A stretch of DNA of 64,000 nucleotides from contig JBBPEB010000006.1 in assembly GCA_039096225.1 (NCBI GenBank), positions 986,501 to 1,050,500 of the forward strand. Reading direction: 5' to 3'. The stretch is from Blastocystis sp. Blastoise. Taxonomy: Eukaryota > Sar > Bigyra > Opalinata > Blastocystidae. The position numbers were made by a program, and so were the translations under genes. Below the pieces are notes generated by a model, which ran no database searches, was not told the DNA's origin, and saw only the letters and a program-made list of their open reading frames with translations. Below, one piece after another: positions 33,161-45,942 of the stretch (position 1 is its first letter; the number at the start of each line of letters is the position of its first letter).

Positions 33161-33964
33161 ACTAAGCTGATCTTATGTAACTAGATAATAATTTCAAAGA
33201 GAAAACTCATCTTTTGATAATTCAAATAAAAGGAAGAAATTCGTTAGAATCTTTGTTTTTTAATGAAAAACTAATCCAATGACTTGTCTGATTCTAAATT
33301 GAGAACATGTTTTTGATCCAATTATTTTTTCGTTTTTTTTTCATTTTTATATTGCTTGTTATTGTTGATTTTATTCGTATTTGAAGATATATAAGATTGG
33401 ATTGAGTTAGTATCATCTAAACTAATAAAGTCATCATATCAAATTTTTTGAGAAATAATCAAATTTGACATTTTTTTTGTAATCACAACGTTGTATGTTG
33501 TAGAATAATGTTTATTAAGTGGTGTATGATTATTGTGCAATATGTAGTTGATTAAAGAATAGAGTAATGGTACGTTTCTTTGTATTTTAGATTAAAAACG
33601 AAATATAACACAAAAAAAAAGAGTGACTTTTTCAAAAATGATTTGACATAATAGGACACTAACACATATAAAATAGAAGATGAAACGTGATTTAGAAAAG
33701 GTTGCCATATATATATAGTTAAATAAGAATCAATCATATAAATAAGAAATAATAAACACACATATATATATGACATGAAACATTATTTTTGTGAATGCTG
33801 GAAAAAAAGGTATTTATATAAATAATATGAAACAGAGAACAGAAAAATGAAAAAGAATTTTTTTTATAGAAAAAAAAAGAATTGATATTGATAATAATAA
33901 ATAAATATTTATATATATATTTATTAAGGAAAAACTATTCATTTGGAAGATGATTCGATGAGAG

Positions 33965-34004
<40 letters not shown>

Positions 34005-34031
34005 AAAACCAAAAGAAAATGAGTGTGAAGA
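33161..34031. other. Intergenic spacer
   Basis: Between the PI3-kinase start and the 3' end of the membrane-protein gene. Includes an (AT)n run at ~33970-34000. No coding feature supported. Confidence 0.5.
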
Positions 34032-34818
34032 TTAAACACTAAATTGTTCAGCCAATAAGAATACAGGAAGAGTAGATTGAGGAGTAATTGGTAGAGACTC
34101 AGTCACATTTTTCTTCTTCTTTAATACACTATAATATATAATAATAATATAATAAATACAATACATAATAAATATAATACAATATTTAATAAATATAATA
34201 TATAATATATATATACATAAAGTACGTAACAAGAAGAATAACAAAAATAAAGATTGAAAAGAATATAAGTAATAATATCTGACTTAATGCGCTATAATGA
34301 AAAGGACAACCTTTTGAACTTATATATGTAGATGAAGTATTATTAAGAATATATTGTTTATCGGTTTTTTGAGTGATAGTGAAATTTGTTTCTTGTCCAA
34401 TCATATTACGATATATAGTTAAATCATCTCTTCTTGTAGTTACACATGACAAAGTTTTTAAACTGTAGTATCTATTTTCAGATACCAGTTGATTACATTT
34501 ATAACCTTGAGATAAAAATGATGATATATTATACACAACAATCTGAGCATCTTGAACATTAATCTTTAGAATATCTTTATTATCTTGGGAGATCACTGTA
34601 TATTTTGTAATAATTGCAAATATTTCAGTGTGAGAATCCTCATTTGGAGTATAATAGACGATTTCTTTTTCTATAGAACTTATACTTCCATCAGTAGAGG
34701 TTTGAAAAACATAAGAACAGGATTCATTAGGTGTAGAACTCGTTGAGCAAGAATATTGTCCACAATCAAGTGCTTGACAACACAGTAATAGCAACCATAA
34801 AAAGAAACAGAATTTCAT
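34032..34818 (-). CDS. Small type I membrane protein, unknown
   Basis: Two exons (34217-34818 and 34032-34128, TAA) encode 232 residues. A clear signal peptide, MKFCFFLWLLLLCCQALDC, is followed by about 160 extracellular residues with scattered Cys (CGQYSCS, NESCSYVF, YKCNQL, KTLSCVTT, KGCPFHY) and several N-x-S/T glycosylation sites. One membrane span, ILLLIFFSIFIFVILLVTYF, follows, split from the tail by an (AT)-rich intron. The cytosolic tail is short and basic (LKKKKNVTESL). No family is recognised. The design fits a surface receptor or adhesion-like protein; function cannot be stated. Confidence 0.65.
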
Positions 34819-36088
34819 TCTAATAAAGATCAGGGAGAAAATAAAGATTCTTATATTAATAAAATGATTTCCTCTTTTTATCTGTTTAAATAATTTGTGA
34901 TTTTGATATGAAGTGCGTCAGAGCCTAGTGTCATAATCACAAATATATAAATAGAGAGGTGTGTCATTCAAAAAATAGTTTTTTCTTTTCGAAAATTAAT
35001 TTACAGTGGATTTGATCAATATATTCGTGGTTTTATGGTTAAATAAAAAAAGAATTGTAATTCTGCTCTTAATGACTTCATACGAAGAACAGGGAAACGA
35101 TTCTCTTTTAATTTATTTTTGATTTTTCTTCAAAAATGCATTGAATTTCCATAATAATCATATAAACATTTTTTTTTTATACTTTATAAGTTTATTTGAT
35201 AAAGGAAGCAAGAAATGCAATAAATTTGATTTAGATTCTATTTATGAGAGAATTAGGATATTAGTATATAGTTTTTAATGAGTTTCTTGAATGAAATTTT
35301 GTTACTTCTTGTTAATTTTTTCATATGTTTAATAAAATATGGTTGTGTGAATAAAGGAGAATGATCTGAAACATAAAAGAAAAGATAATATACCAGAAAT
35401 CGAAACATAATAAAACAAAATGAATTTAACATAGGTTACGACTTTAATAAATTATACAGTTACGATATTTATATGCAGAGAATAGTAAATAAATATTATA
35501 ACCTATTATTGAGTTATTTCTTGATGATTAAAGTGCTTTTTTTATTACATAAAACAGGACAATTTCTTATAGTTTCACTAATCCATATAGCTAAAAAGCA
35601 TCAACTTTTTTCTATGGTAAAAGAAAATATATATTTTCTTTATAGCCTAATCCATTCTTCTTTTTTTTATGGAATTCATTCGCAGTGTTGTTAGTGTTAT
35701 TTAAAAGCAAATACATATCTTTTTTAAAGTAAAAAAAAAATCACAAATTTAATAAATAATATTGATAATCACTTTATAAACTTTATCAAATAATTTAACA
35801 GTATCTTATATCAATAAACATATATTAAAAACTGACTTACAAACAAACAATTGTTTTCCAGAACACAATTTGTGTTGATAATTCGGAAATTGATTTCCTT
35901 TATAAACTTATAATAATCAAGTCATATCATATTTGATATCAATCTAAAAAATTATCATAGTTATAATAAAAAAATTTAAAAAACTGAAATAAAAACGAGA
36001 AAAGAATGAAAAACTCCACTTATTTTCTATAATTTCATAAAACAATCACATTTTTAAATTTTTTTAGCATCAATAAATAAATTAAAAG
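34819..36088. other. Intergenic spacer upstream of two divergent genes
   Basis: 1.27 kb between the 5' ends of the minus-strand membrane protein and the plus-strand BTB-TLDc gene; both promoters must lie here. A 73-codon frame at 35473-35694 is Leu/Phe-rich and has no partner exon; I do not call it. Confidence 0.5.
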
Positions 36089-38398
36089 ATGGTTCGTGAT
36101 CTTACGAAAGAGAGATTGGTTGCTAATTCTTCTTTAACTGATGAAGGCTATGTTGTTTTCTTTGGTGATAACGATAAATTACGTTGTAGTCTTTCTGTGG
36201 AAAGACTTAAAATTCTTTGGAATGATAGTTTCTTTTATCAATCCTGGCTAACTTCATTTATTCCTACTAAGAATGGTGTATATATAGGGAAAAACGATCG
36301 AAATCTGGATTTGATACTTGAATATATGAATGGAAGACCAATTTATCTTGATTTAAAATCAAAGAAAGAGCTTGAAGAATTAAAAGATGACTTTGATTAT
36401 TATCTAGTAGAAGCTCCGGATCAATTAATTAATAAATTGAATACTGTTTCTTATAGAAATGATGATTCTAATGGTCCTATTGATGATATAACGTATACAC
36501 GAAAGGAAGCCATGAATATAGACAATAAAATGGATTCTTTAACTAGTAACATGTCTCAAGTACTATTAAAATTGGATCAGTTAACTAAAGATAATATTCG
36601 GTTAAGAAATAAAAATGATGAAATGATGAATAAAATTCAGACAGTTTTGAGTGATAATGATGAATTGAAGAAAGTTATTCAACAACAAAATAATGAAATC
36701 AATGGAATAAAAAATAGTATTGAATATATTAAAGATGGAAATGATAATCAGAAGAATCCTATATCTATAATTAAAAAAGATATGAATCAATTTAAAGATA
36801 TAAATGATAATATTAATAAAATTATTAATGATAATAAACAGATGAAAGAAGATATAAATGAAGTAAAAAAGAATATTATTAGTCTTTGTAATAATAATAA
36901 TATATTAAATAAAAATAATAATAATATATTAAATAATAATAATAATATATTAAATAATAATAATACTATATCCAATAATAATAATAATACTATATCCAAT
37001 AATAATAATATATCATATAATACTGTTAAAGATATTAAAAAAATGGAATCTACTGCTAATAAAGTAAACCAAATTGTGAATAATAATGCAAATAATAATA
37101 ATACAAAAGATACTAATACTTCAAATGAAATAAAAACTAATAATTCTTTAGAATCTTCTATTTTATATATTGATAATATAATAGATTATTTATTAATACC
37201 TTCTGTTATACCTAATAATAAAAATTTTGTGGATAGTATTATTTTAAATGGTAATAGTGAATATATAAATATTCTTAATGAATGGCTTGGTAAAGAAAAG
37301 CAATGGAAATTACTCTTTAGAGCAAGTGAACATAAATATAAAGCAAGTGAATTTCATAAATATTGTGATAATAAGTGTCCTACTGTGACTATTATTAAGC
37401 ATATAGGTCATGATAATAAGATCAATATATTTGGAGGATATACTACTCAATATTGGGAATCTCAAAGTGATGATTGTTTGAAATATGACAGTGGATCTTT
37501 CTTATTTACTTTAAGTAATGAACATGATATTCCTCCTACTAAATATGATATATTAGAACATGATTGTGCATTATTTTGTAGTAAGAAATATGGTCCTCAT
37601 TTTATGGATATGCGTATTTGCGATGATTGTAATAATAATAATAGTTATATTAATGGATATATTTTCCATTATGCTCATCATAATACTCCTCAATGTACAT
37701 CATTATTTGTAAATACAGCTGGACCAGATAAGCCTAATAGGTTTACTGTTGATGAATATGAAGTATATGTATTAATACCAAATCCTCATTCATATTTACC
37801 AAATTCTATTCTTATTACTAAAGAAATGGGTATTGAGTTAAGTAAATGGTTTGATGAAGATAAAAAATGGAAATTATTATATAGATGTTCTGATGAGAAT
37901 AGAAGTGTAAAAAAATGGCATGAGAAATGTGATGAGAAAGAATCATTAATAATTATACAAGGAAAAGGAAAAGATAATAAATCGTATATATTTGGAGGAT
38001 ATACTAGTGTTAGCTGGGGAAAGAATCATAGTGATTATCCAATTTCACTTCGAGAAGCTAAAGGATATAGAGCAGATCCAAATGCCTTTTTATTTTCATT
38101 AACAAATCCTCATGGACATAATTATACAAAAATAAATATTAATCCTAAATATACAAATAGTGCATTAATTAGTAATGATTCCAATTCAGAACTAGTATTT
38201 TGTGGTAGTATATATTTACATTCTCAAATTAGTAAAGATCAATTCACAAATGGTAGTAATGATTTTTTATGTAATGAAAATCCAGTATATATTTCTCCTT
38301 ATCCTGAATTAGGGAATAGTTTCTTTGTAAATACTAATCAACCTGATAAATCAAATGATTTTGATTTAATTGATTTTGAAGTATTTACAAGCCAATAA
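36089..38398 (+). CDS. BTB protein with two TLDc domains
   Basis: A single intronless exon of 769 residues, unlike its intron-rich neighbours. Residues ~25-115 are a T1-type BTB fold: VVFFGDNDKLRCSLSVERLK, SFIPTKNGVYIGKND and RNLDLILEYMNGRPIY. A long coiled-coil (KMDSLTSNMSQVLLKLDQL, 150-260) and an Asn-rich tract (~265-340, AAT codons) follow. Two TLDc units repeat the pattern W-x-x-L-(F/Y)-R-x-S/C...F/W-H-x-x-C-D: WKLLFRASEHKYKASEFHKY and WKLLYRCSDENRSVKKWHEK. Each then has INIFGGYTTQYWESQ or SYIFGGYTSVSWGKN, and each ends with SLFVNTAGPDKPNRF or SFFVNTNQPDKSNDF. BTB-TLDc proteins may act as Cullin-3 adaptors or stress-response factors; that is family knowledge, not shown here. Start: the ATG at 36089 is the first in frame. 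Confidence 0.85.
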   Translation: MVRDLTKERLVANSSLTDEGYVVFFGDNDKLRCSLSVERLKILWNDSFFYQSWLTSFIPTKNGVYIGKNDRNLDLILEYMNGRPIYLDLKSKKELEELKDDFDYYLVEAPDQLINKLNTVSYRNDDSNGPIDDITYTRKEAMNIDNKMDSLTSNMSQVLLKLDQLTKDNIRLRNKNDEMMNKIQTVLSDNDELKKVIQQQNNEINGIKNSIEYIKDGNDNQKNPISIIKKDMNQFKDINDNINKIINDNKQMKEDINEVKKNIISLCNNNNILNKNNNNILNNNNNILNNNNTISNNNNNTISNNNNISYNTVKDIKKMESTANKVNQIVNNNANNNNTKDTNTSNEIKTNNSLESSILYIDNIIDYLLIPSVIPNNKNFVDSIILNGNSEYINILNEWLGKEKQWKLLFRASEHKYKASEFHKYCDNKCPTVTIIKHIGHDNKINIFGGYTTQYWESQSDDCLKYDSGSFLFTLSNEHDIPPTKYDILEHDCALFCSKKYGPHFMDMRICDDCNNNNSYINGYIFHYAHHNTPQCTSLFVNTAGPDKPNRFTVDEYEVYVLIPNPHSYLPNSILITKEMGIELSKWFDEDKKWKLLYRCSDENRSVKKWHEKCDEKESLIIIQGKGKDNKSYIFGGYTSVSWGKNHSDYPISLREAKGYRADPNAFLFSLTNPHGHNYTKININPKYTNSALISNDSNSELVFCGSIYLHSQISKDQFTNGSNDFLCNENPVYISPYPELGNSFFVNTNQPDKSNDFDLIDFEVFTSQ

Positions 38399-39446
38399 GA
38401 AATATATAATTATTTTATCTATAAATAAATTATATATGTATATACACTTAAAAAATTATTTTTAATTATTTTTGTTTTCATATATAGTTTTATTCACATT
38501 ATTTAAAAGTTAATTAGTATTTTGTTTTATTTTACAAACTATATTATTAATTATTTTTTATTTATTCATTTTATTTAATTATTCTTTATATTCTTATATA
38601 CTGTTATTCATATATAATACAATATTTACAAATAAATAAATTATATGTTTATTTTATATATATTCATTTATACAATTTGTTATCATCATAAAAATTTTAT
38701 ATATATTAAATTTAGTTACATATATACTATATAATGATTTTTATTCATAATAAAAACAAGGCAGCCTATTTAACAATTAATAATAAATAAAATATTTTAT
38801 ACTAAACATACTTTTCTTACAATTAGGAATAAAAAGGATAATGAATATATATACAAATAAATAGAAATATCTTTTAGTTTAAAAAATAACTAAGAGGATA
38901 TACTATATATATCTATATATATATATGTAAACTTATATAATAAACTATATATAAATAATAATAGACTAGGCATCTATTTTAAATATTGTATGAGTAATAT
39001 ATACTTAGTCTCTTTCCTGAGGCTTTTTATTTTTGCTCTAAAACAACTACAAAAAACATTTGTGATACTGTTGTTTATTATTGATACCGTAAAAATATTA
39101 TCTCTGTATTTATCTCTATTATATCAGACTTAAAATTTTATTTTTATGATAGTCACAATAAATATCACAAAATGTTTTAAAAATATTGTCTGTTTTTCTA
39201 AAGAATATACAAATGAAATTCTATAATTAAATATATATATAAATATTTTATAACAAAAATATTTCAAACTTAAAAATATAATATAATTAACATGTACTAA
39301 AAGTAATAATTATTCTTTAAATATCTAAAAAAATAACATATAATAATCATTATAAGTGTATATATATATTCTATTTATAACAGAACAATATAAATTTGAT
39401 AGAAATAGAATACATATAACTATTGTCTAAAATCTATATATATATA
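38399..39446. other. Convergent intergenic spacer
   Basis: Between the 3' ends of the BTB-TLDc gene and the BTB-LRR-like gene. Extremely AT-rich; only short chance frames. Confidence 0.5.
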
Positions 39447-42400
39447 TTAAAAACCTTCTTTAATAAAAAAAATAAACCAATGATTTGATGTTTTCATATA
39501 ATTCTTTATTAATTGTTCAATTTCATCTATTTTATTTTCTTCTATATATAATATATAATAATATAATATATAATATATACCACATGATAATAATTGAAGT
39601 TCTTTTAAAAATGGAAATTTTCCATTAACAATCAATTTTATTATTTCATCAGAAAAATGATTATTTTTCAGAACTATATATATTATTATAAATATATTAA
39701 ATATATATCTAATATACTATACTATATATTTATATACTTATATGTAATTTAGAAACAGTTTTTGTATATTCCATCTGTAATTGATTATATATATATTGAC
39801 AATACTCAAAAGATGTTTTTCTTAATTTTCCTAATTGTGAATGCATATATATTTCAGTTATAGGTATATGTAAATAAAAGGATAAGGAAGGAAAGGATTT
39901 TAATATATTATAATCAACATGTTTAACAATAGAATCTATATATATATATATATTTATTATTGTATTTTTTATTCATAAAAGAGTTTGTAGTATATATATA
40001 ATATAATTCAAATAATATAATTTATAATATACTATCTGGGTCAGATAAGTATTCAATATAAAAAGAATCTAATTTAGGAAAAGAGAGAGATGGATTATTA
40101 TGTATATTTTCTATGAATGATAAAATTGGCTGTATTGAATCTACTAAAGCTATATATATAATAATAATTATATTCATTAGTATTAGTTCTAAAGGAAAAA
40201 ATCTATAAAAACAATAATATATAATTATTTTATTTAAAAATTATTCCTATTGATAAATCTTTGAGTTTTAATAATTTATGATTATTAAAATAACGAATAA
40301 ATTGATCCAATATATCCTTTAACCTATTATTATCTATATAATTATAGTATATTAATAATATAATATAATAAATATATTTATATATACAAAAACATATTGA
40401 TAATTCTTCTACATTTATCCAAAGTGGAAATTCCATAATATTTTGTAATACATAAATCATATCACATAAACATCCATCTATATATAGTGAATTCATATGT
40501 TTTATTGAATAATAATGCTGATAGAAATAATCAAATAAATATGATGAACAAAAATAATTAAAAAAAAAATAGAATCATATTTTAAAATAGAGTATAAAAT
40601 AATACAATTTATTTTAAGATATTTAATATTTGAAGAAAATAATGTTAAACATTTTTGAAAAGAAATAATATCTGCATTACTAGAAGATTGATTATCATCA
40701 TATAAATAAGAATATGATTTTGTGGCTATATATATATAGCATAAAACACTTAAAATAAATAATATATATATATTATATAATTAGTTATATAGAAATTTAG
40801 TTTATTATATAATTATAAATAATAATGTGATATATTATAATAGTAGATAAGAATATGTATATACAGAAAGAACATATTGATAAACGGGTAACTGTATTAT
40901 AATTCAAAGAAGAAAAAAAAGAAATAAAATTAATTGATTTAATCATTTGAAATATATTATAATAACTATGTTCCCTTGAATGATTTACTATAAATAAAAA
41001 CAATCAATTAATAACAACTAAAATTAAAAAAAAAATACAACTGATGTCAATTCGAATTTCTTCAAGTTTTTGGCAATTTATTGTATTAATAGTTTTTATT
41101 AATTGTTGGTCACAATTTTGAGAAAGAGAATCACGAATAACTATATATATATATGTTAAAAGTAATATAAGAAAAAAAAATATGAAATAATTTAAAAAAA
41201 TATAAATATTAATATGAATATATATACAAAAAATTATTTCTTTGAAATAATTTTTAGAAAGATCAGGTAATATTTCTTTAGAACCAAAATCACATATAGA
41301 TACAGCTATATATATATTAAATTAAAAAAATAAACTATGTGTAGATAAAAAAAAAATTATAGAATATATTTATATGTTAAATAAATAATAAAAATACTGC
41401 TTAAAAATAAATTTTCACATAAAAGAATATTAGATTTTAATAGTTGTTGCCAATATATTGAATATTCGCTCAAATTTAGCACAAGTACTTTTAGAGTAAA
41501 TTGATGTCTTTTATATGCATTAATAAGTACATTTACAATTTCTTTTCCATACTTTTTGATATAATAACAAAAATGATAATCAATAATTATTGTGTCTATT
41601 AACTCAAAGAGTGAGCTATCAAATAATGTATATATATCCTTCATTGATGCTACTAATGATTCTGAAAACCTATTTGTATAATATGAAGATATATTTAATA
41701 TATGTAACTGAGGAAAATGCTCTCTTGAAAATGATAAAAATAAAGATTTATAAAATATATATTGAGTTGAATCTTCCATATTATCTATATATATATTGTA
41801 TATATATATATATATATATATATACAAAAAACTGATAATGTCGTCACATTTGGAAATGTATGTGAATATATTATTGTCATAAATAAATCTTTATATTCTT
41901 TATAAGATTTATTGTCTATAACTATATATATATAAATGAAAATGAAAATGAAAATATAACTAAATAAAAATAAAACTAAAATAAAAATAAAGTAAAAAAT
42001 AAAAATAAATAAATTCACTTTTATGGAGTAAAACAACATAATTATAATATATATACAAGTAGATATATTCATCTTTTCTAAATTATCAAATATTCCATTG
42101 TTTAATGCTGATAATAAAGCAGGTATAGATAGTGATAAAGAGATACATTTATTTTCTGCTTCTTCTTTATTTGTTCCACTACATTTAATTATATTTAATT
42201 GTTTACATTGAGGTATATTATATATATAAGATGCTATTTTATCTACATAATAATTCTCTCTATATATAATTATATAGATATATTTTTATAAAAAAATAAT
42301 GTTTTATTTATTATCATATTAATATTTATATTATTATACGAAAAAGTGAGTAGTCCAATTAATTTATTAGGAAATTCTATAAATAAATATATATATATAT

Positions 42401-44036
42401 ATATATATTAATAAGACAAATAATAAATAGAATAATAATAAATAGAATAATAATAAATAGAATAAATATAAATATATAAATGCATATAATACCATTCTTA
42501 TTTTGAAAATAAAATAAAATAGAACAAGATTGTTTATCATTTAATTGTTTTTCATTTTGTTTATTGTATTCACGGGAATAGTCTGAATAACATTCTACAT
42601 ATAAAGGTGGCATATAATCTTTATATTCATCATTATTATATTCATCAGGAAGAGTTCCCCTAACTAAATGTTCATCTACATTTTTAATTTTATTTTTTAA
42701 TTGTTTCCAAAAATCTATTTTTGTATATACAACTAGCTGTTTTTTAACTAATTCTAATAATTTCTCTTCAGTTAATCTTTTTAAATATGTGTTATATAGT
42801 AATAAACTGGACATATTATAATAGTTTTGTTTATATATTGAATATAATCTTTTATAATGAAGATCAGAATAAGGAACACGAAAACATTCTAATTCCGGAT
42901 AATAATCAACTATATATATACATATATAAAATAATTAATAAAGAGAAAATATACATATATAAATATCATAATATATGCTTACAGGAAATTCTATAGATTT
43001 GAAGTTTTGGAAATATTTCATGTAAATTAGAAGGATATATATATTCATAAGGAATATCTTCAGAAAATTGATCTTTATATATATGTAGAATTATTATTAT
43101 ATTATTTTTTATTATATATATATTATATATATATTATATATATATACATTTTAAATCTATATATTTTACACTAAAAAAATCAAATAATTCTGAGTATTTT
43201 TGAAATAATTGATTTCTTGTATCCGTAAAAATATCTATAATACATATATAAATATCATAATATATGCTTACAGGAAATTCTATAGATTTGAAGTTTTGGA
43301 AATATTTCATGTAAATTAGAAGGATATATATATTCATAAGGAATATCTTCAGAAAATTGATCTTTATATATATGTAGAATTATTATTATATTATTTTTTA
43401 TTATATATATATTATATATATATTATATATATATACATTTTAAATCTATATATTTTACACTAAAAAAATCAAATAATTCTGAGTATTTTTGAAATAATTG
43501 ATTTCTTGTATCCGTAAAAATATCTATAATATAAAAATAATAGTATTTTATTATAATTTATAATATATACCATGTATATATAGACTATAGATACCATCAA
43601 AAGAAGTTCTCTCTCTAAAAAATTAAAAAAAAACATATAATAATAAATATATATATATATATACATTTCACAGTCAGTTTGTTTTAATACCATATAAAAT
43701 TGATTGACAAGATAACTAAATACTTTTCCTTCAAAATCAGGATGTTCATCAGTAAAATAAAATTGTATCGTTTTATACATATTAATAATATCTTTATATG
43801 TCATAGACTCTAAGAAGATCTCTTTTGCTATGAATTGTAATAGTGTGCTAATAGAAAGACATGGACAATCAATGTAATAAGCATTTTCATCATTTAAGTA
43901 ATTGTTTGGATTCTCATAATTTACTGACAGGAGAGATTCTGGATACTTCTTTATTATAGCCAAAGGAACGTCTACATGGATTTCTTCTTGGAATATGAAT
44001 GTTACTAAAAGATTCTATTATGACACTGGTAGGCAT
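39447..44036 (-). CDS. Many-exon BTB/leucine-rich-repeat-like protein, possibly decaying
   Basis: Exons traced: 44027-44036, 43665-44004, 43595-43614, 43437-43523, 43272-43361, 43148-43234, 42983-43072, 42493-42909, 42340-42376, 42057-42259, 41826-41921, 41398-41784, 41228-41305, 41039-41140, 40865-40987, 40606-40725, 40388-40477 and ~40230-40333, with further exon-like pieces to 39447. Most introns are phase 1. The N-terminus looks BTB-like (EEIHVDVPLAIIKKYPESLL, NAYYIDCPCLSISTLLQFI). Most later exons end in LRR-like strands: FPNVTTLSVF, FPQLHILNISSY, KVLVLNLSEYSIY, LKLKDLSIGI, FPFLKELQLLSCG. The only ATG in frame needs a 22-nt intron (44005-44026). One exon is 20 nt. The exon ending at 40230 runs into TAA after IIFK, so the pieces at 39447-40200 are either another isoform or follow a nonsense change. 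Function unknown. Confidence 0.55.
42951..43528. repeat. Perfect 289-bp tandem duplication carrying two exons
   Basis: 42951-43239 and 43240-43528 are identical base for base as far as I can read, in direct tandem. Each copy contains one 90-nt and one 87-nt exon of the BTB-LRR-like gene with their introns. All junction phases match, so the protein gains an extra pair of ~30-residue units (YIFTDTRNQLFQKYSELF... and YQFSEDIPYEYIYPSNLHEI...) without a frame change. Confidence 0.9.
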
Positions 44037-44980
44037 TTTTCATGGGACTAAAAATAAGACAAACTAGAAATTGTTGCTAAATATTTTTAAGACTGTTTCA
44101 GATGTATAGAATTTCTATGTTCTTTCATAAAATATGATTAGTTTATTAATGATTTTTAACCAATAAAATAATGAAAATAGTCCAATAGTATTATCACGAT
44201 TTTTCTGGAAAATTATTGCTAACGATAATATATAATATTTCCAGAATTCTATAGAATATTCTTTAAAAGAGTTATTAATTAAAAAAATAGTTTTTTTTTT
44301 AGTTTTAATATACATCAATATAAACATTAGTAAAAACAAACAAAACAATGATTTATAACTAAAATTTATAATAACAACAACTTTTTGTTAAAGAGCATTA
44401 CATAACTCATATTTAGTTAACATATAAAAGAAATATTAATCAACTATATAAATAAAAATAAGAATGAATAGAAATAGTAATAGTATATCATACAATAATA
44501 AATATATATATACAATTAAAGGCACTGCTCATATTATTGTGGAAGAAAAACTGATCTATAAATTATATGAAATAAATAATGTATAGAAATATTTAATATA
44601 TATATATATATATACATAGAATAGATTAAACTGGATGTAACGGGCAATTATACAATCAAAAAGAATCTATTTAAAAAGAATTAATAAAATAAATGAAAAG
44701 ATATATACTCAGAATGCTTTATATTTACAAATTGTAATAAATCTATATAAAAATAATGAAAATTAGTATATATATATATATAATACATACATTTTAAATA
44801 TATTATTATAATAAATGAATAAGTTTTTAAGGATCTAAGAATTCATGACGTCATAACTAATGTATATTTCATTACTATATAAAGATAATTATAAATAAAG
44901 AAAATATTTTATAGTATAATATAATATACAAAACCTAAAAGAATAATAATAATAAAATATAAAACAATTTATATCTTAAA
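44037..44980. other. Intergenic spacer
   Basis: AT-rich spacer between the BTB-LRR-like gene and the next minus-strand gene. No supported feature. Confidence 0.45.
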
Positions 44981-45942
44981 TATATATGAGATTCAACTGC
45001 GTCAACTTATTTTAGATTTTTATAAAATAAAGAAACAATAATAAAATAAATAGCCAATAGGATATACTTGTGAATGACGAAGACTGTGTTCCATAAGTTT
45101 GTCATAACTATTCTGCAATCTTTCGATGACTACGTAATTTGTTTTATACGCATACGTAGTTTTATCAAAAAAATCTGGATTCCTTTTCCATTGCAAAGCC
45201 TATATATGATCATTCATCTAAATTTTTGTGTTAATATAGAATATATAATATATACCAAAAAATCACTTCTTATTTTTTTTATCTTCTACTTTATATCCAT
45301 CTTTATCTAGTAATAAAAACCCAAAGGAAGACGCAAAGTCTCCATGAGTCTTTTTATCATAAAGAGATTTTTTCACACATCTAATAATATCGTAATCACT
45401 TAGTGATTCGACATTTTTATATTGACACATATAATCCTTTACTATTTTTAAAATAATATCCAATAATTTATTTTCATCATCAAGAAGTGTTTTACCATTA
45501 TTTTGAATAAACATATTCTTTGCATCTATTAAGTCTCCTTCATTAATAACCTAGGGTATGTATTTTAAGCAATTCTATAAATTTTTAATAGAAATTATAG
45601 TATTGAAGTCTAATATATAAGAGTATAATATACCTTTATTTGTTTTGTCGAAGCTTTATTAGCTGACACATTTATATTTCTTTTGAGAGCTTCTTTCCGA
45701 AAGAATGTTTCCATGTCATATGTCAAATAATGACATTTTTTAGTTTCTAAAAATGTAATATAATTAATAATTAATATACTTAACATTTCAGGATATAGTA
45801 TAGAACGATAAAACTCATGAAAAGCTCCAAACAGTTTCAATTTAAATTTCTTTACTCTTTCAATATCATTTTTTTTTGCAGTATTTCTATAATTCCCAGT
45901 ATAAACATTATATAAAATAGTTTTATGTTACTTTTGTTGCAT
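44981..45942 (-). CDS. Unrecognised protein with 11-nt first exon; possible frameshift
   Basis: Exons 45932-45942 (ATG plus 8 nt), 45634-45886 and 45263-45550 splice in phase to 183 residues ending in TGA: MQQKNTAKKNDIERVKKF..., with a helical part (KLFGAFHEFYRSILYPEMLS) and ...SSFGFLLLDKDGYKVEDKK. An apparent further exon at 45068-45199 (ALQWKRNPDFFDKTTYAY...) and a short last one near 44981-45008 (LTQLNLIYI) have good splice sites. They join only if the run of eight A at ~45271-45278 lost one base, which would replace NKK-stop by IRSDFL. Either the gene ends at 45263 or the run is miscounted or mutated. No family recognised; lies between a BTB gene and a transposase. Confidence 0.45.

Noticed and set aside
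36602-36999. Antisense open frames inside the BTB-TLDc gene
   Set aside because: Leu/Ile-rich shadows of the Asn/Lys-rich coiled-coil region on the other strand.
45074-45310. 78-codon plus-strand ORF
   Set aside because: It overlaps a better exon on the minus strand with good splice sites and normal composition.
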